Positions 35,802 through 47,705 of a stretch of 64,000 bases of DNA are shown piece by piece; position 1 is the first letter of the stretch; every line of letters begins with the position of its first letter. Position numbers and translations under genes: made by a program. The DNA comes from Trichostrongylus colubriformis (Eukaryota; Nematoda; Chromadorea; Rhabditida; Trichostrongylidae): contig OZ022260.1 in assembly GCA_963978905.1 (NCBI GenBank), positions 47,079,551-47,143,550 of the forward strand. The letters are read 5' to 3'. A model generated the notes under the pieces. That model was not told where the DNA came from. It saw nothing but the letters and a program-made list of their open reading frames with translations, and ran no database searches.

Positions 35802-38350
35802 TACTAGGTTTCTTTTTTGTTTACTTATTTTTCCGCACGATAAGTCCAGCTTAATTGTCACTAGGAAAATAAAACACGAATCACGACGAAAGAGACAGGA
35901 AAAAGCATAACCGTAACGTAAATTATATCAATATGTAGATGTTCCTTTCGGTTCAGATTTTTCTCTGTGTGCCTTACCTTAACCGTGACCTTACCGCTTT
36001 CCGGATTTACTTCCCAATTCCCGAAGGAAATCCAAGAATGCGAACATCAATAAACGTGGTACTATGCTTTTCGGTTACCGTGTTGGGTCGTTCTAACTTG
36101 AGTCAAAACTGCTATGAGCACTTTTAAGCTGGGTCCACAGATGAGGTCGCAAATTTATGACGGATCGTGGGTGCAAAACCCTTCAAATTATTGTAAATTA
36201 GGGAAATGCAAGTCGTAGCAAGCCATGTAGCAAGTCGATGATAGAGAAATTCATCGAAAAACAAGCCACAGCGCGCTTCTCTAACAGGGAGGTCCATTAA
36301 TTATCGTTTAACAACCGTCACATAGCCATCGTCATCTGGTTGATAAGCATCTCTCTGCTGTTTCAAAGACGGGACCTGTCAGCCGCATCACCACTCGTCA
36401 GCAAATTCACCAACGAAAAAGCGATCACAAGAAAGCATAAGTACCTGTGGGTAAACGAAGTCATTCCAGAGCTGCTGATCCCGATATGCGGTCGCCGGAA
36501 TAATTTTAACGGTCCCAAATGGGGCGAATGCCATTTCCACAGTCACCTCATTCCATTTCTGTGAGACCTGTAATGGGAGGATTTGTGAACAACCGAAACC
36601 AGGGCATAGAGATCGAGGACAGCTTCGAATGTGACGGTTAAGCGAGTAGTTTGAAAGCGAGCAAAAGTTTTATACAATTTACCAAATATTCAAAATCAGT
36701 GGTGAATAAAACGGTCATGAACGTTCTATAGAGTGAAAGGGGAGCTGTCTTTCCGCACAGAAGACGTATAAATAGAGCTCGAATGGAAGAATACGGTATA
36801 CCGATTGTTGAAAATTGAATGAATGGCTCTTTTGAAATTCCCAGCTGATTGCTCCTGATTTTTGTCAAACAGAGCAGCGTCAGCATTCAATGAATGCAAG
36901 GTCAAATGGACTTCCTGTTTTCCCATTTTATCAATATATAAAAGCTGAACAATAGTTTCAGCGTCTTTTGACCCGCTAGAGAGGTGCCGCTGACAAGTCC
37001 GAGGAGCTGATACATTCAGAAACTTCAGAACTCCTCGCTCCTGTGAAGGCTAAGCTACCTAGTTATTTCGGTAATGTATCGGCTGTTTGACATGTTTAAT
37101 TTTCTTATTCAAACATTTGCAGCCCTGTTCTGAGAAGATCTAAGGAGTTGGCATTATATATGATGCTCTACCTATAACTTCTCGAGCGGAGTTTGTGAGG
37201 CATGCTGGAACGGAAATATGAATTTTTGTCCCGAGCTCGACCTACCTAAAATACCCTCCGCCCACCGCACTCACACGTTTCATAGAATTGGGCCACCGAC
37301 CTTATGCGAACTTCTTCCCACGTCTGGGCCATTTTGGAACTGATTTAGATCGTTTTCACCTGATTTTCTGATTTTCAGCAGGTGCCCCGCCCATTGTGAG
37401 CGGGGCGTAACATTGTCTATGTGCGCCCCCTATTTGTTCGCTCATGCCCTACCTATCCCACACTTGACCCGACCTCTATAGTTGCGCTTCAGATACTTCT
37501 GAATTTCGTGACAGACAGAGAGACAGACAGACGGACAGACAGACAGACTAAGCCGATCCCTTTATATATAGTAGGGATTGTAGCACTTGAAGGGGGTGAT
37601 TTTACAGTAAAGCTCTACGGTAAGTCTGTAGTTCGTTCAATTGCACACAGATGCCTTGCCAAGACGTGAGTTCGTTGGATTTTTTATCATAAACATCCCA
37701 TTTCTTACTCATTTGCTTCTTCTTCCTCTCATTGTTTCACTTGTTTGTTTCTGTTTGTTGTTCCACATCATAATGAATGAATGAAGTACACTCACAAGAC
37801 AACCAATGACAAATACAGAAAGCAACTTGGAAAGGTGATGTTGCAGTCTCAAAAGATGCGCGGGCGATAAAAAACCACAACGCCACGCTTTTCGACACAA
37901 ATTTCGCTGTCGGCCACCCCTTCTGACCTCGAAAAATCATTTTGAGACTAGCATGCCTTCCCGTTTCACCTTTTTTTCCCTAGCCCTCCGGCGCCTCTGG
38001 AATCCTGCTGAGTACTTCACGCTCAATTTCAGTTGTGCTCATGAAATCTCAGTTTATGTTTATTTTTCTGCATGCAAACTGGTTAGTTCCACCGTGCGAA
38101 GAAAATCCGAGACAGCTGATGAAATTCCTCCATCTGTCCCAGTACTCTCCTCAACCACCATACTTCCGGCATTGTTTCTTAAAGACAGTGTTATGGGTAA
38201 TGTGGGTGATAAGAAATCCCAAAAGGAGTCAATTAGTGAAAAACTACGGGTCTGTAAGGAGTATGCATGGCGAAATCCCCCGCGGAAAGCGCCCCCTTGA
38301 GCTGTGGCGGAGGCGGCCTCGTCAGAACAAGCCGCCTTGGTTTATGGCAG
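35802..38350. other. No gene recognised
   Basis: Apart from repeat F at 37373 only short unrelated ORFs are present. The 10-G run at 34527-34536 lies upstream, outside this stretch. Confidence 0.4.
37373..37585 (+). repeat. Dispersed repeat family F with internal GACA microsatellite
   Basis: Blocks as described for the 4.5-kb copy. A GACA-rich run (GACAGACAGAGAGACAGACA and on, 37509-37548) lies before the TATATATAGTAGGG end. A small hairpin, CCCCGC...GCGGGG (about 37385-37407), starts the unit. Confidence 0.65.
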
Positions 38351-38728
38351 CCCGCCTCCAGGCGACGTGATTAGTGGTTGGTCACGGTGAGGTTGGTCAA
38401 GGAGATCGGCAGGATTGAAAGTATCGCAGCGCGCTTTGTCACTTTTAGCTTGAAGCTCACCACATGAAATTAGATGCTGTCGCATTTCCGAACATCCCTT
38501 CATGTTTACGGCTTGGTAGTGCCAATGGAAAACCCATGCGGACTACCCGCCTCTTGACGGAAAGGTCGTCCGCGCCTAGAACCAACGGTGGAAGGGGTCC
38601 TATTTCTTGGGTTTTTAGCCACTTCCATCCGTTTTTTCTCCACTGTCCGGTTACTAGGCATCTCAGCTTTCATATTCACTACTTCTTTTACTTTTCGTCC
38701 GAATTTCCTCTAATGCTGCCTTTAACTT
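38351..38728. repeat. Dispersed repeat family D, copy 1
   Basis: Shares with 54692-55068: CCGCCTCCAGGCGAC, CGGACTACCCGCCTCTTGAC, CGTTTTTTCTCCACTGTCC, ACTAGGCATCTC, CTTTTACTTTTCGTCCGAAT and TAATGCTGCCTTT. Both copies translate to an RTTRLLTxRSS peptide, but each carries stops elsewhere. Nature unknown. Confidence 0.75.
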
Positions 38729-41065
38729 CATGCGGATCTTCGACCGTTTTGTGAAAAAGCCCTGGACGCATTTCGTACAAATTCGTTCCCTCTTGAAGCC
38801 ACTGACTTTGAAAAATACAGCTTCGCGGTCAGTCCGATTACGGTGGATTTCAACTGGACTGTGAAAAATGGGATTAAAAAGGAATTAATGCTTATTACAC
38901 ACCGCATATTGCAATATAATTATTCCAACGCGTAATAAGTTGATGAGGATTTGCTTTCTCTGTGCTGTTGTACCGGGGCATATGATGAGTGGTTAGGGCT
39001 GACCGCTGCAATCCTCCATAAATAAGACTAATCAGGAAAAAGGATGGATTGACTAGAAGAAAAATCAAAATCACGTCAAGGAAAGGGCAATGATAATATA
39101 TTAAGTGATGGAATGGAAATCAATGGATGTCTATGCTAGACAAAGGACAGGAGGATTGTGGGTCGTTGAACTCATTGATGTCGAGTGAGGGCGGATCAGA
39201 ATACAAGGGCTGAGCAACCTGTCATAGAGCCGAATCGGTGATAACTTGTGGCGAAACTGTCATGGTGGAGATGGTATTTCGTGCAATCGCACAAAATCAG
39301 CATAAAGCTTTTTTTTTTACTTATTTTTATCAAACTGTCAAATAGGGTTGATTCGGAATGATGCCCCCAGATATGACATCCTTCGTCCATTGGTTTAGGC
39401 AAAAACAACACCGGACGAAGCACACAGTGAGGTGCCTCTACTACATTGGCACCGCTGTAGTGGAATTAAACGCCATTAGCGCTTAAAATGTCATATTCAT
39501 GATCAGCGCCCCAAGTAATCCTCGCATGGGAGTTCTCACCGACTTTGGTGAAGAAAAGTTTTTATTGTTGCCACCGCATTGGTGTCAACTCTGAAAATAG
39601 AGGTCATATTTCACGACAAAGTAGACATGGAAGTTTAGAGATAATGACCTATAAAAAGACCTATAAAAGACCTATAAAAAAGACACGATAATGACCAGCA
39701 CCACTCTGGACCAGCGCCAGAGCAAATCTAAATTAGTCACTATTAATGAAAAACTAGGGCAGCTCTCACGAAAGTAAATAAAAGAGTAATTTGAAAGGTG
39801 TTGGTGAAGCTGAAAGATGACGACACAGTTCTACTTAAAATCTTAGGCAGTGTCAATGCTGCACTAGTTGCACGCATTGACTAGAGGCAAGTGTCTAACA
39901 ACAAGCGTCTAAGATACTTTAAATAGTATAAGATACTGTATTCAGATGGACAGGAATGGACGCGGGTGAAGGCGGTCAAGCAGAGAGGATTGTTATCCAC
40001 TAGAAGTCAAGGAAAAATGACTGCGATGGCATGAGTATATGCTGAGTGTACCAGAGTATTTCACGATAAGGAAGGCACAAAAGTTTAACAGGAAGGCTTG
40101 GCAACGACTAAGAGCTCAAAAAAGGGATGTGATCAGAAACCTCTTGAAGACCTGATGGCGTTGGGCTAACGCTAAAAGAGAGCTCTTCACATCAGAAAAG
40201 TCAGGGCTATTACTGCATGAGCCACGCGGGAGCTAAAGAGGTCACAATTTGGGAACAGTCCAGCTATTCCACCTATGGCGTTCGATGTCTTATATTCGGG
40301 GTTTTGGGAAGTATCACAAAGCATCAAGGTTTTGTTCTCAAAACAAACTTAAAATGATTTTGAACATTAGTTTTTAGTTTTCACGTGGCGACAATCGAGC
40401 CTCTTACCGCCTATATACTAAAGTTCGGAATCATTTCAACGTCAATTGAAAAGCCACACTTTCTGACGCTGTCCGAAGTCTCCGAATGGTTCCTCCTGCC
40501 ACCACCGGATGGTGCTCACTTTGATAAACTATGTTCGCCTCGAAGATTGATTCGTAAGTAACCTCAAACGTTTCTGAAGTGGTCGCGAGCCACTGGTGAG
40601 AAGAGTTTATAATTCAACGTGATCCAGCCTCCCATTAGTCATTATTCCTACAATCCGTTCTTTGAAAAAAGCGTTCTTTGAAAAACGGAGAGCGGTGCGC
40701 AATCAATTCGATTCTCGAAGAGAAAGTGCACATCTTCTTTCACATAAAGTAGTGAAGACTACATATCGGAGATGTTCTTGTCTTTGCGAGCGGTAAGTGA
40801 CGTCCACCCAAAAAAGGTCTCGTGGTCAGGTCAGCGAGGCTGAGAGACTCCTCTCTTGGAAGGTGTCTTGAATGGGGTTGGAAGAAAAACGGCTGAATCT
40901 TGTTTGGAAGTGCAGCGCGACGAGTGGTCTTGCGTGTTCACAATGGGCTTCAATTTTATTTACTTACAACTATGTAGGAGAGAGCGGAAGAGCTCTAGCC
41001 CGGCTACGCTGTCCCCGTCCCTAATACACAATGATGGGCTACATTTTTCCGGGGCAGGTAATCTC
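38729..41065. other. No gene recognised
   Basis: A short tandem of GACCTATAAAA (three units, about 39646-39682) is present. The plus strand at about 40012-40155 reads LRWHEYMLSVPEYFTIRKAQ and KFNRKAWQRLRAQKRDVIRN before a stop, a possible decayed exon or element fragment. Confidence 0.35.
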
Positions 41066-41141
41066 GTCTCAGCAGTGTGAGCACTGGTGTGCTCACACTG
41101 CTGAGACGTGACTGCATATCTCACTATCTAGTGAGATATGC
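41066..41141. repeat. Two consecutive perfect hairpins
   Basis: Stem one is 19 bp (GTCTCAGCAGTGTGAGCAC, loop TGGT, 41066-41107). Stem two is 12 bp (GCATATCTCACT, loop ATCT, 41114-41141). Six bases separate them. They end 27 bp before family C copy 2. Confidence 0.9.
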
Positions 41142-41168
41142 AACCAGCGTGTCAATTTCAAGAGAGTT

Positions 41169-41404
41169 GGTGTGTACCCTAATGTCGGGATTTCGCACCG
41201 CGACGTCGCAAGCGAAGCAATGCGGACGAGCCAAAGACGCCATGCTTTTGGGTCCTGAAGAGATCACAAGTCAACTGCGTGTCGCGCTCCTAGCATTACC
41301 GTGTAATCGTTCTGAGACTCAACTACCGCGACGCGCGTAGCTCGCACATACTGCGTCGCACGCCGCTCGTCGCCGTGCGAAATTTTGACAGAAGGGTACG
41401 CACC
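41169..41404. mobile_element. Mutator-like miniature element, family C, copy 2 (about 236 bp)
   Basis: Ends read GGTGTGTACCCTAATGTCGG and, inverted, GGTGCGTACCCTTCTGTCAA, followed by TTTCGCAC on both sides. The core matches the 20.7-kb copy for most of its length. The target duplication is blurred (about 6 of 9). Two perfect hairpins lie immediately to its left. Confidence 0.78.
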
Positions 41405-41639
41405 TCAAGGAATTATGCCTAAATCCTATTGAAGATGAAGAAGCTGGAAAAACCACGAAACTATTCACTCTGAGAGCAGATGATTAGCTGAGCTTTATCA
41501 TCTCAAAGGAGCTTGCGCAATAAATTCTTTGTTTCTTGTTGTCTGTGTTTCACAACATTCTCTTCGTCTTCCGACAAAATGTATATACGTATGTTGTAGT
41601 TCGGAATCTTCATCTGACCTTCAAAGCGATTTAAACTGT

Positions 41640-42105
41640 CTTCCAAGCTCTTAGTTGTTCAATATTTATGAAATGGAGCAATGAAGAAGCAAAATCCGCA
41701 CTTTCAGCATCTTTTCGTCCATTGAGGTCAAAAAATATATGCATACAGTGTGCTGCTGGCAGAGCTATCTGAGCGCTACAAAACACTGTAATTGTTTTTT
41801 TATTGAACCATCCAATTTTTCAGTATTTTTGGGGCTTAGGAGTAGAGTACATATAATAGTGGTCAGAGGCAGAACTGCACTTCACATTATGTAGTTCGGA
41901 AAGTTAGCCTTCTTCGCTCCATATGGAATCATATGAATAAGGCGAATAATATCTCATTGATCGATTTTTTGTGTGATTAAAAGTTTTTGGACCAGTAAAC
42001 CTGTTTAATGAAATCGGCATAGTTGGCGGTGAGACTAGGGACCGAAAACGCAGATTTTGCTTCCTAATTGCTCCATTTCTGAGCCTCATATATGCTTGGT
42101 TTCGT
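41640..42105. repeat. Foldback-like dispersed repeat family H, copy 1
   Basis: The left part has ATGGAGCAATGAAGAAGCAA followed by AATCCGC. The right part has, in inverse, AAATGGAGCAATTAGGAAGC followed by AAAATCTGCG. Between them are AGGTCAAAAAATATATGCA and GGGGCTTAGGAGTAG. Old, diverged inverted repeat. Confidence 0.6.
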
Positions 42106-42285
42106 GATGTTGAGAATCTTGAGACTTCAGCGATTCGACTATGTGTAACCGTTGCGCTGATTAAGAAGCTAATTTTTGTAAGTCAAGAGACTTTGAGCGA
42201 CGGAAGGGGGAGATCTACATAGAATGGGCCCCTACAGCAATTAGGGCTCATTGTGACGATTGATGTAGAGGTAGCATGAACTTAA

Positions 42286-42710
42286 AGGAATCGTCCACGG
42301 AAAATGAGTTTTTGTGTTACCCATGTATTTATGTTGTATTTGCCTAATGTTGGCCTCATGCAAAATTTCACGCGAAAAAATGTGAATCTGGCTGAGATAC
42401 AGCACCACAAAGTGCGGTCCCAGTGGGCGGGGCCTCCGTGTAAATGCCTCGTCCCGTCTTCCGCCGGCGTTGGGAACGGAGAGTGGGACTGTTTACGTAA
42501 CCTTCTGTTCCTACAATGCGTCTCCGACCACGGCGGACGCGGTACGAGGCTTTTACACGGAGGCCCCGCCCACCTGGACCGCACTTTGTGGTGCTGTATC
42601 TCATCCAGATTCACATTTTTTCGCGTGAAATTTTGCATGAGGCCAACATTAGGCAAGTACAACATAAACATATGGATAACACAAAAACTCATTTTCCGTG
42701 GACGATTCCT
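42286..42710. mobile_element. Foldback palindromic element, family A, copy 2 (425 bp)
   Basis: The element begins AGGAATCGTCCACGG and ends with its reverse complement. The two arms, about 170-200 bp each, are nearly identical in inverted orientation, with a short central part rich in GC (GGGCGGGGCCTCC in both arms). TTAA flanks both sides (42282-42285 and 42711-42714), consistent with a TTAA target duplication. Because of the palindrome, both strands carry a 136-codon ORF that starts almost identically (MSFCV, MLYLPNVGLMQNFTRKNVNL). Those ORFs are a by-product, not genes. Confidence 0.88.
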
Positions 42711-43880
42711 TTAAACTTCCCTTGCCTCATGTGCTTGCAGTAATCCAGTTGTATTAATAAAAGAGAGTCATCGAAGGATAAACCGATTGGGGCTCATTGA
42801 AGGTGAAGTTTTAGTCCTTTCAAGCGCCTACGAAGACGAGCCCACCAAAAAGTAGGCCACTTAACAGTATTATCATCCTAAATGCAGTTTCAAATGAAAT
42901 ACTATACTGAAGCAATGTCGGGGGTCATAGAGGGTCGAAAATGGCGTGTACAAGCCTTTCTCTTGAACTGATCGGCCGAGTAGTAACGTGAGAGGGCGAC
43001 AAAATATACTAGTCAACGAAACTTATCCTTCACAGCCTCGATTAATCCTTTTGTTTGAATAGTGGGATAGAAGAAATGGGAAAAAATCATTCAATGAATA
43101 GCCGATAATGGTTCTGATGATGGAGTCATCATGTTGAAAAAATAATTCATAAAAGACTTTGCTTGGTGGTATCCAAAGATACCGCTTAAAAGGGAGAATT
43201 CCTTTTGAATTTGGAGTAGCAGAAGAGAATTTTAAGGCGTACCACCTAAGAAGTAGCCTACTGGCACTATAAGAGTGCTAGCCTGCTAATAATCGCGCTA
43301 CATGACAGATGAGTAATGAGCGATAGAGGGCCGAAAGGATCATCTCAAATGTTCCAAGGACATCTGTTCTCGTTAGGGTTCATGGCGGTGCCCTTTTACT
43401 TGATGATGAATTGCCGAACAAATTTCACTGATTTTACAATCTTAATAAGACCATCACAACTTTGATTCCATCATCGATGGAATTCTAAGAATGGGAAACA
43501 CGTGAAAGGCTTTCTGGATAATGCTTCTTGAGCTTCTGTTACTGCCCACTCCGCTGCTTAAGGTTAGCCTGTCTATGGCACTTAAACACTGATGGGAGGC
43601 CTAAATGCCCTGAAGTCTGTCGTGCCAACACATTCCAAGCTGCTTAGATCTCACTTTTACCCTTATTACATGTATATATAATGGATAATCGTCTCCCAAG
43701 GTAAAACTCTGTGGATTCTAACGGCACTAGCGGTGTTGCTCAGGAGCTCGATTGTCTTCCAAACGGGAGGGGTGATCCCCAGTACGAAGTGTCCAAATAT
43801 GGTTTTAGAGTGGCCCAGACATCGATCTTAGGTTTTTCCCAAACTACTTCGTAATTTTAGAACGATAAAGGCGGTGAGAG
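42711..43880. other. No feature seen
   Basis: No ORF of note, no TIR pair and no repeat copy recognised between the palindrome and repeat G. Confidence 0.5.
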
Positions 43881-44103
43881 GGTAGAGGTGGTGTAGTGAC
43901 AGGTGGGTGCACCCCACTCTCATGGTAAGGGGATGAAATGCCGCATCAGCGCCGGCCCGGGTAAACCAAGCCTTTCATCCCTTCTGGTACTAGACTGGCT
44001 GGAAGGATAATATCACTGACTTGTACATCGGCTGGCCACCGCAAGTCACCACAACTGTATAGGCCACATCACATTCACCAGCCATCACGATTCTGAATGG
44101 AAC
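43881..44103 (+). repeat. Dispersed repeat family G, long copy
   Basis: Matches, in inverted orientation, the copy at 60.7-61.0 kb: ACTCTCATGGT, CGCATCAGCGCC, CCCGGG, TGACTTGTACATCGGCTGGC and CACATTCACCAGCCATCACG. Read in the opposite sense, the family contains GCGGGATTTGATCCC, which resembles a tRNA B-box (GGTTCGANTCC), so a tRNA-derived SINE is possible. Confidence 0.75.
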
Positions 44104-47049
44104 AAAAATGCGCGGTGCATCCCAAGAAGGGATTGATTAACGCCAAAAACTTTATCCTTTATCCTTTAAAGGTAGTGGACATGAAAGCATCGCTGTTGAG
44201 AAAGGAATATGCCTTGTATATTGAGTGCCAACGTTCAAAATTTTCCTCGTTCAGCATTGAATTTATTTTTCAACCCTCTTCCTATATGATTCAACAAGGA
44301 TGGATGACAAAAGGAGAACATTCGTCGTGAATCGACGTCACTTCGAAAGGCGCCACGCGTTCTTCCTTCGTTTGGGATTATAGTGGGTTTGATAGCTGGT
44401 CGACTTATATATGGTGGTAGCCCTACATACCAAATACATAAAAGTAGTATGATAAATAAGCAAAATGGCATAAAAATTTGGTAATGAAATGATGAAAAAG
44501 TATTGGAAAGAAGTTGAGTCTCAGTAAGGTTGGGAGGAACAGGTGCAAATGAACGTTTATATGACGATCAAGGGCCCGAGGGTAGTAGCGCGGCTGCTCG
44601 TTACATTGAATGGTTGACACAAAAAGGTTGGTGTTGTACGTACAGGAGAAACGGGTAGGATAGGAGGGGTTCTTTGTTTCATTCATGGGAGGCTTTCTTG
44701 TCGGTCGAGCATTAATGACATAAGTTATATGGTCAGTTTCTTGTTCGACAAGCAATGGGACGAGTTCCTTCTGTGCCGACTACGTACAATAGAGACACGA
44801 CAATAAGGCGTAATTTATTGTGGACCTGATGAGCGGCGTAAGAAAGCTCAGGAAACGCTCCAGCCAAAACCACACCTTCGATACTGATTGTGCTTTGGAC
44901 GGCGAACCCGTTCGGTTTCTCAGTTATGAATTTTGAGAAGTAGGTCAACAACCTTCTCTTTCCGTGAAGAGGCAATTAAGGGCAGCGAACTCGATAAAAT
45001 AGGAGTTGGAGAAAAGTATGATTGATATGAAAGAAAGTCAGGAAAGGATCGAAGTATATGGTGCGCGACATGTGTTGCCCTGAGACATGCGCTCAAAACC
45101 AAAGCCCCCTGCAAGCAGCTCGGCTTGAACGAATCCGCATCCATGGCTCGTTATGTACATAATACGACAGCTAAATACCGCAGATACGTGGGCGGTGCCT
45201 CAGTGAAGCAGCACATTTCTTGACAGGATCATCTCCAAAGCAACGAAAAAAAGACGGCTCCATTTTGGACGTGGGACCATTTCCTTTCGTTTTTTCTTTA
45301 TTCTCCCTCTACTCTTCCACCTGAGAACCGTAAAAAAAGGGGGGGGGGGGCACATCGCTGAGTGTCGAACTAAGTTTTTTCTAGGAGTAAAGCTTATACC
45401 TTACCGAGATGCATGTTAAGGAAAATGTGGCAATAAGTGTCCAATTCAGCAAACACGGGGAGGAGATGTGAATGAATTTATAAACACACAGTTTATATGT
45501 ATGTATATAAATGAATGACCTTGCGAAGCTATATAAGCTGAAGATTTATTCTTACGTCGGCTATTTATTTTTTGAGAAGGGGATCTCGATTATTGCCAAA
45601 GCTATGTAAGTCAGGTGTTCCGGAATGTGTGAACCACTTCTGTAATGTGAAATTCCCTTTAGAAAAATGCTCCAACTACACTTGATCTCCTCCCCTAGTC
45701 TCGAACAAGAGCACACGTAGCTACTGACCGACGAAAGTCACATAACGAAATCTCGCTGCCTAACATTCAACCGTGTCCACGTCCGCACTCGACGCATTGA
45801 AACCGAAACCTTAAGTTGGAATTAATCACTGAGCGCCATGTCTTTTCAACGCTGAGGACTTCCACAGGTAAAAGAGTCTGAAACGCCACGTCAGTCAACA
45901 CGCTTCTCCTCAACATCTTCTTCTCGTTTCCTCCAATTGCCCAATATTTATAAAGCTTGGAAATGAATTACGCTGAAGGTAAATTGGCACTCCCAACACT
46001 TCGTCTTTCTCGTCGGCCATCGAGGTCAAAAAATGTACGCGCGATGTTTTCGATAAAGCTTTTTTTAGCGCTACAAAACGGTAGTGCCTTTTACTCAGAT
46101 CGCTCAACTTTTTTCTGTTTTTAAGAATCATCAATGCAGTAGGCGAGGTATGCACGGTACCCATACGAGTTGCTCAAACTGATTTCGTAAAGTGAAGAGG
46201 AATTGCACCAGAATTGACAGTGAGCTCAAGCGAAGAGAATAGATTATCAATACAAAACAGAGCCTCGTGTATGTATGTACGAGAGATGACCATGAAATGT
46301 ACCACAGGAAGTGGAGGGTGCGGTCGCAGAGACAAACTGTGCGATAGCGATCGCCACGATGAAGAGATCAACCTTGTTGAGGCTAATCGGAGTTGAAAAC
46401 AACTCAGGCCCAGACCATGGTACACGAAGGTCAGTTGAGCGTGGCGAGGACATGATTGGTATTAATCATATCATGTGAGAAGCGGAACGCTTTCTATTTC
46501 TATGCACTGGCATGGTTAATATGAATGGATATCTGACTTAGGCTTATATATGGCATCCGAAATTGGAATTGTCCTTCGTCGCTTTCGCAGGTAAACTGAA
46601 GATTACTGCAGGTGGGTTTCACAGATTTCCTATTGCTTAAATGTATCTGCATGTATGGTGCGAAGATGTAGATGCGAAAATGCACTTTTTTCTACAGACC
46701 TCGAAACTAATTTGTTATAAGGGCCAGTTCTTATTTTGGTGTTTCGGAATCATAATGACTTGGAGTTCATCTTTTGTGATTTCGCAATCCTGATCTCATT
46801 TTGAAATGGAATAAGCAAGCCTGGCCACGTTGGTGAAATTGGGCTGAATGAAATGAAGCTCATGTTGTTCCATGATATAAGCAAAAGCGCCAGAACCGCA
46901 CCTACAACATAACACCATAAAAGTGTGAAGGATAAAGTTTCAATAAAAGTATAAAATTCCATACCAGTTCGATGCAGTCTCGTGATGGTCAGTGATTTAT
47001 CACTCCAGAGAGTTTGGTACTCAATCAAGCTACCCCTAAGAGGTTAAGA
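44104..47049. other. No gene recognised
   Basis: Contains a 12-G run (45339-45350) and repeat H (45915). At 46214-46453 ORFs run on both strands; the minus frame includes a signal-peptide-like LFIVAIAIAQFVSAT, without a suitable start. Confidence 0.4.
45915..46145. repeat. Dispersed repeat family H, partial copy
   Basis: Shares the internal part of family H: CCCAATATTTATAAAGC, GGAAATGAATTACGC, CATCGAGGTCAAAAAATGTA, TTTTCGATAAAGC and GCGCTACAAAACGGTA. The right inverted arm is not seen. Confidence 0.5.
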
Positions 47050-47145
47050 CTTGCTTGGACTGGGCGGATATTGATGCGGGATTTGATCCCTGCACCATGA
47101 GAGTGGGAGTGGGCGTCACATGTTTCTACATCACCTCCGCTCATG
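47050..47145 (-). repeat. Dispersed repeat family G, distal fragment
   Basis: Only the B-box-like end is present: TTGGACTGGGCGG, GATGCGGGATTTGATCCCTG, CACCATGAGAGTGG and ACATCACCTCCGCTCA. Confidence 0.65.
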
Positions 47146-47256
47146 TTAACGGATAATTTTTGCAAGACAGAAGATTCAGCAATGTAGAACTGGTTTACTT
47201 CGCGAAGGAATTAGGTAATTCTGGCAGTCAATTTCGCGCTTCAGTGCCAGTAAAGG

Positions 47257-47705
47257 GTGTGCACTTGTTTTGTCACTGCTTTTCGAATTTTACTAATGAT
47301 AGGAGGGTGCCTTATCAAATGCACACTTCTTGATAAATTCGTATGGCATGTCGCTTCAACAGTGAAGGTTCCACGTGGTTGGTCGGTGAAGAAGAAAAAG
47401 AGAAACCACTCACAACTCAGACACTACGAGCTTTACTACCTATTTCCAACATCGGTTTTGCACGGTTTCGACGGCGCTTGGCGAGTAAGCCAGACAAGAG
47501 GGATGGAAAAGGATCCAGTAAACGGCAGGAGCAACAGAGTCGCAGACCACGTGGTTTCTGCTGCAGCACGGGCCGTTGTCTATGTAGTCGTCGTTTGATC
47601 GCCTCCACCTCCCTGATGACAAATCGTCAAGCCGCAGCAAGGGTGCAGCCCTGTCTACATAAAGTGTTCACAGAAGGAATGCCCTACTTGGTTACTCAAA
47701 TTTTC
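47257..47705. repeat. Dispersed repeat family E, uninterrupted copy
   Basis: Shares long stretches with 57268-57905, including TTCGAATTTTA, AATTCGTATGG, AACAGTGAAGGTTC, ACGTGGTTGGTCG, GCAGACCACGTGGTT and GGGTGCAGCCCTGTCTA. The two ORFs that cover it (47257-47598 and 47343-47729) are in a repeat with no known domain, and the second copy does not keep them open. Nature unknown, possibly an old non-autonomous element. Confidence 0.75.

Noticed and set aside
42282..42714. Two 136-codon ORFs on opposite strands with nearly the same start
   Set aside because: They are produced by the palindrome itself.
44826..44866. Hammerhead ribozyme-like CTGATGAG ... GAAAC
   Set aside because: The segment between the two conserved words does not form stem II.
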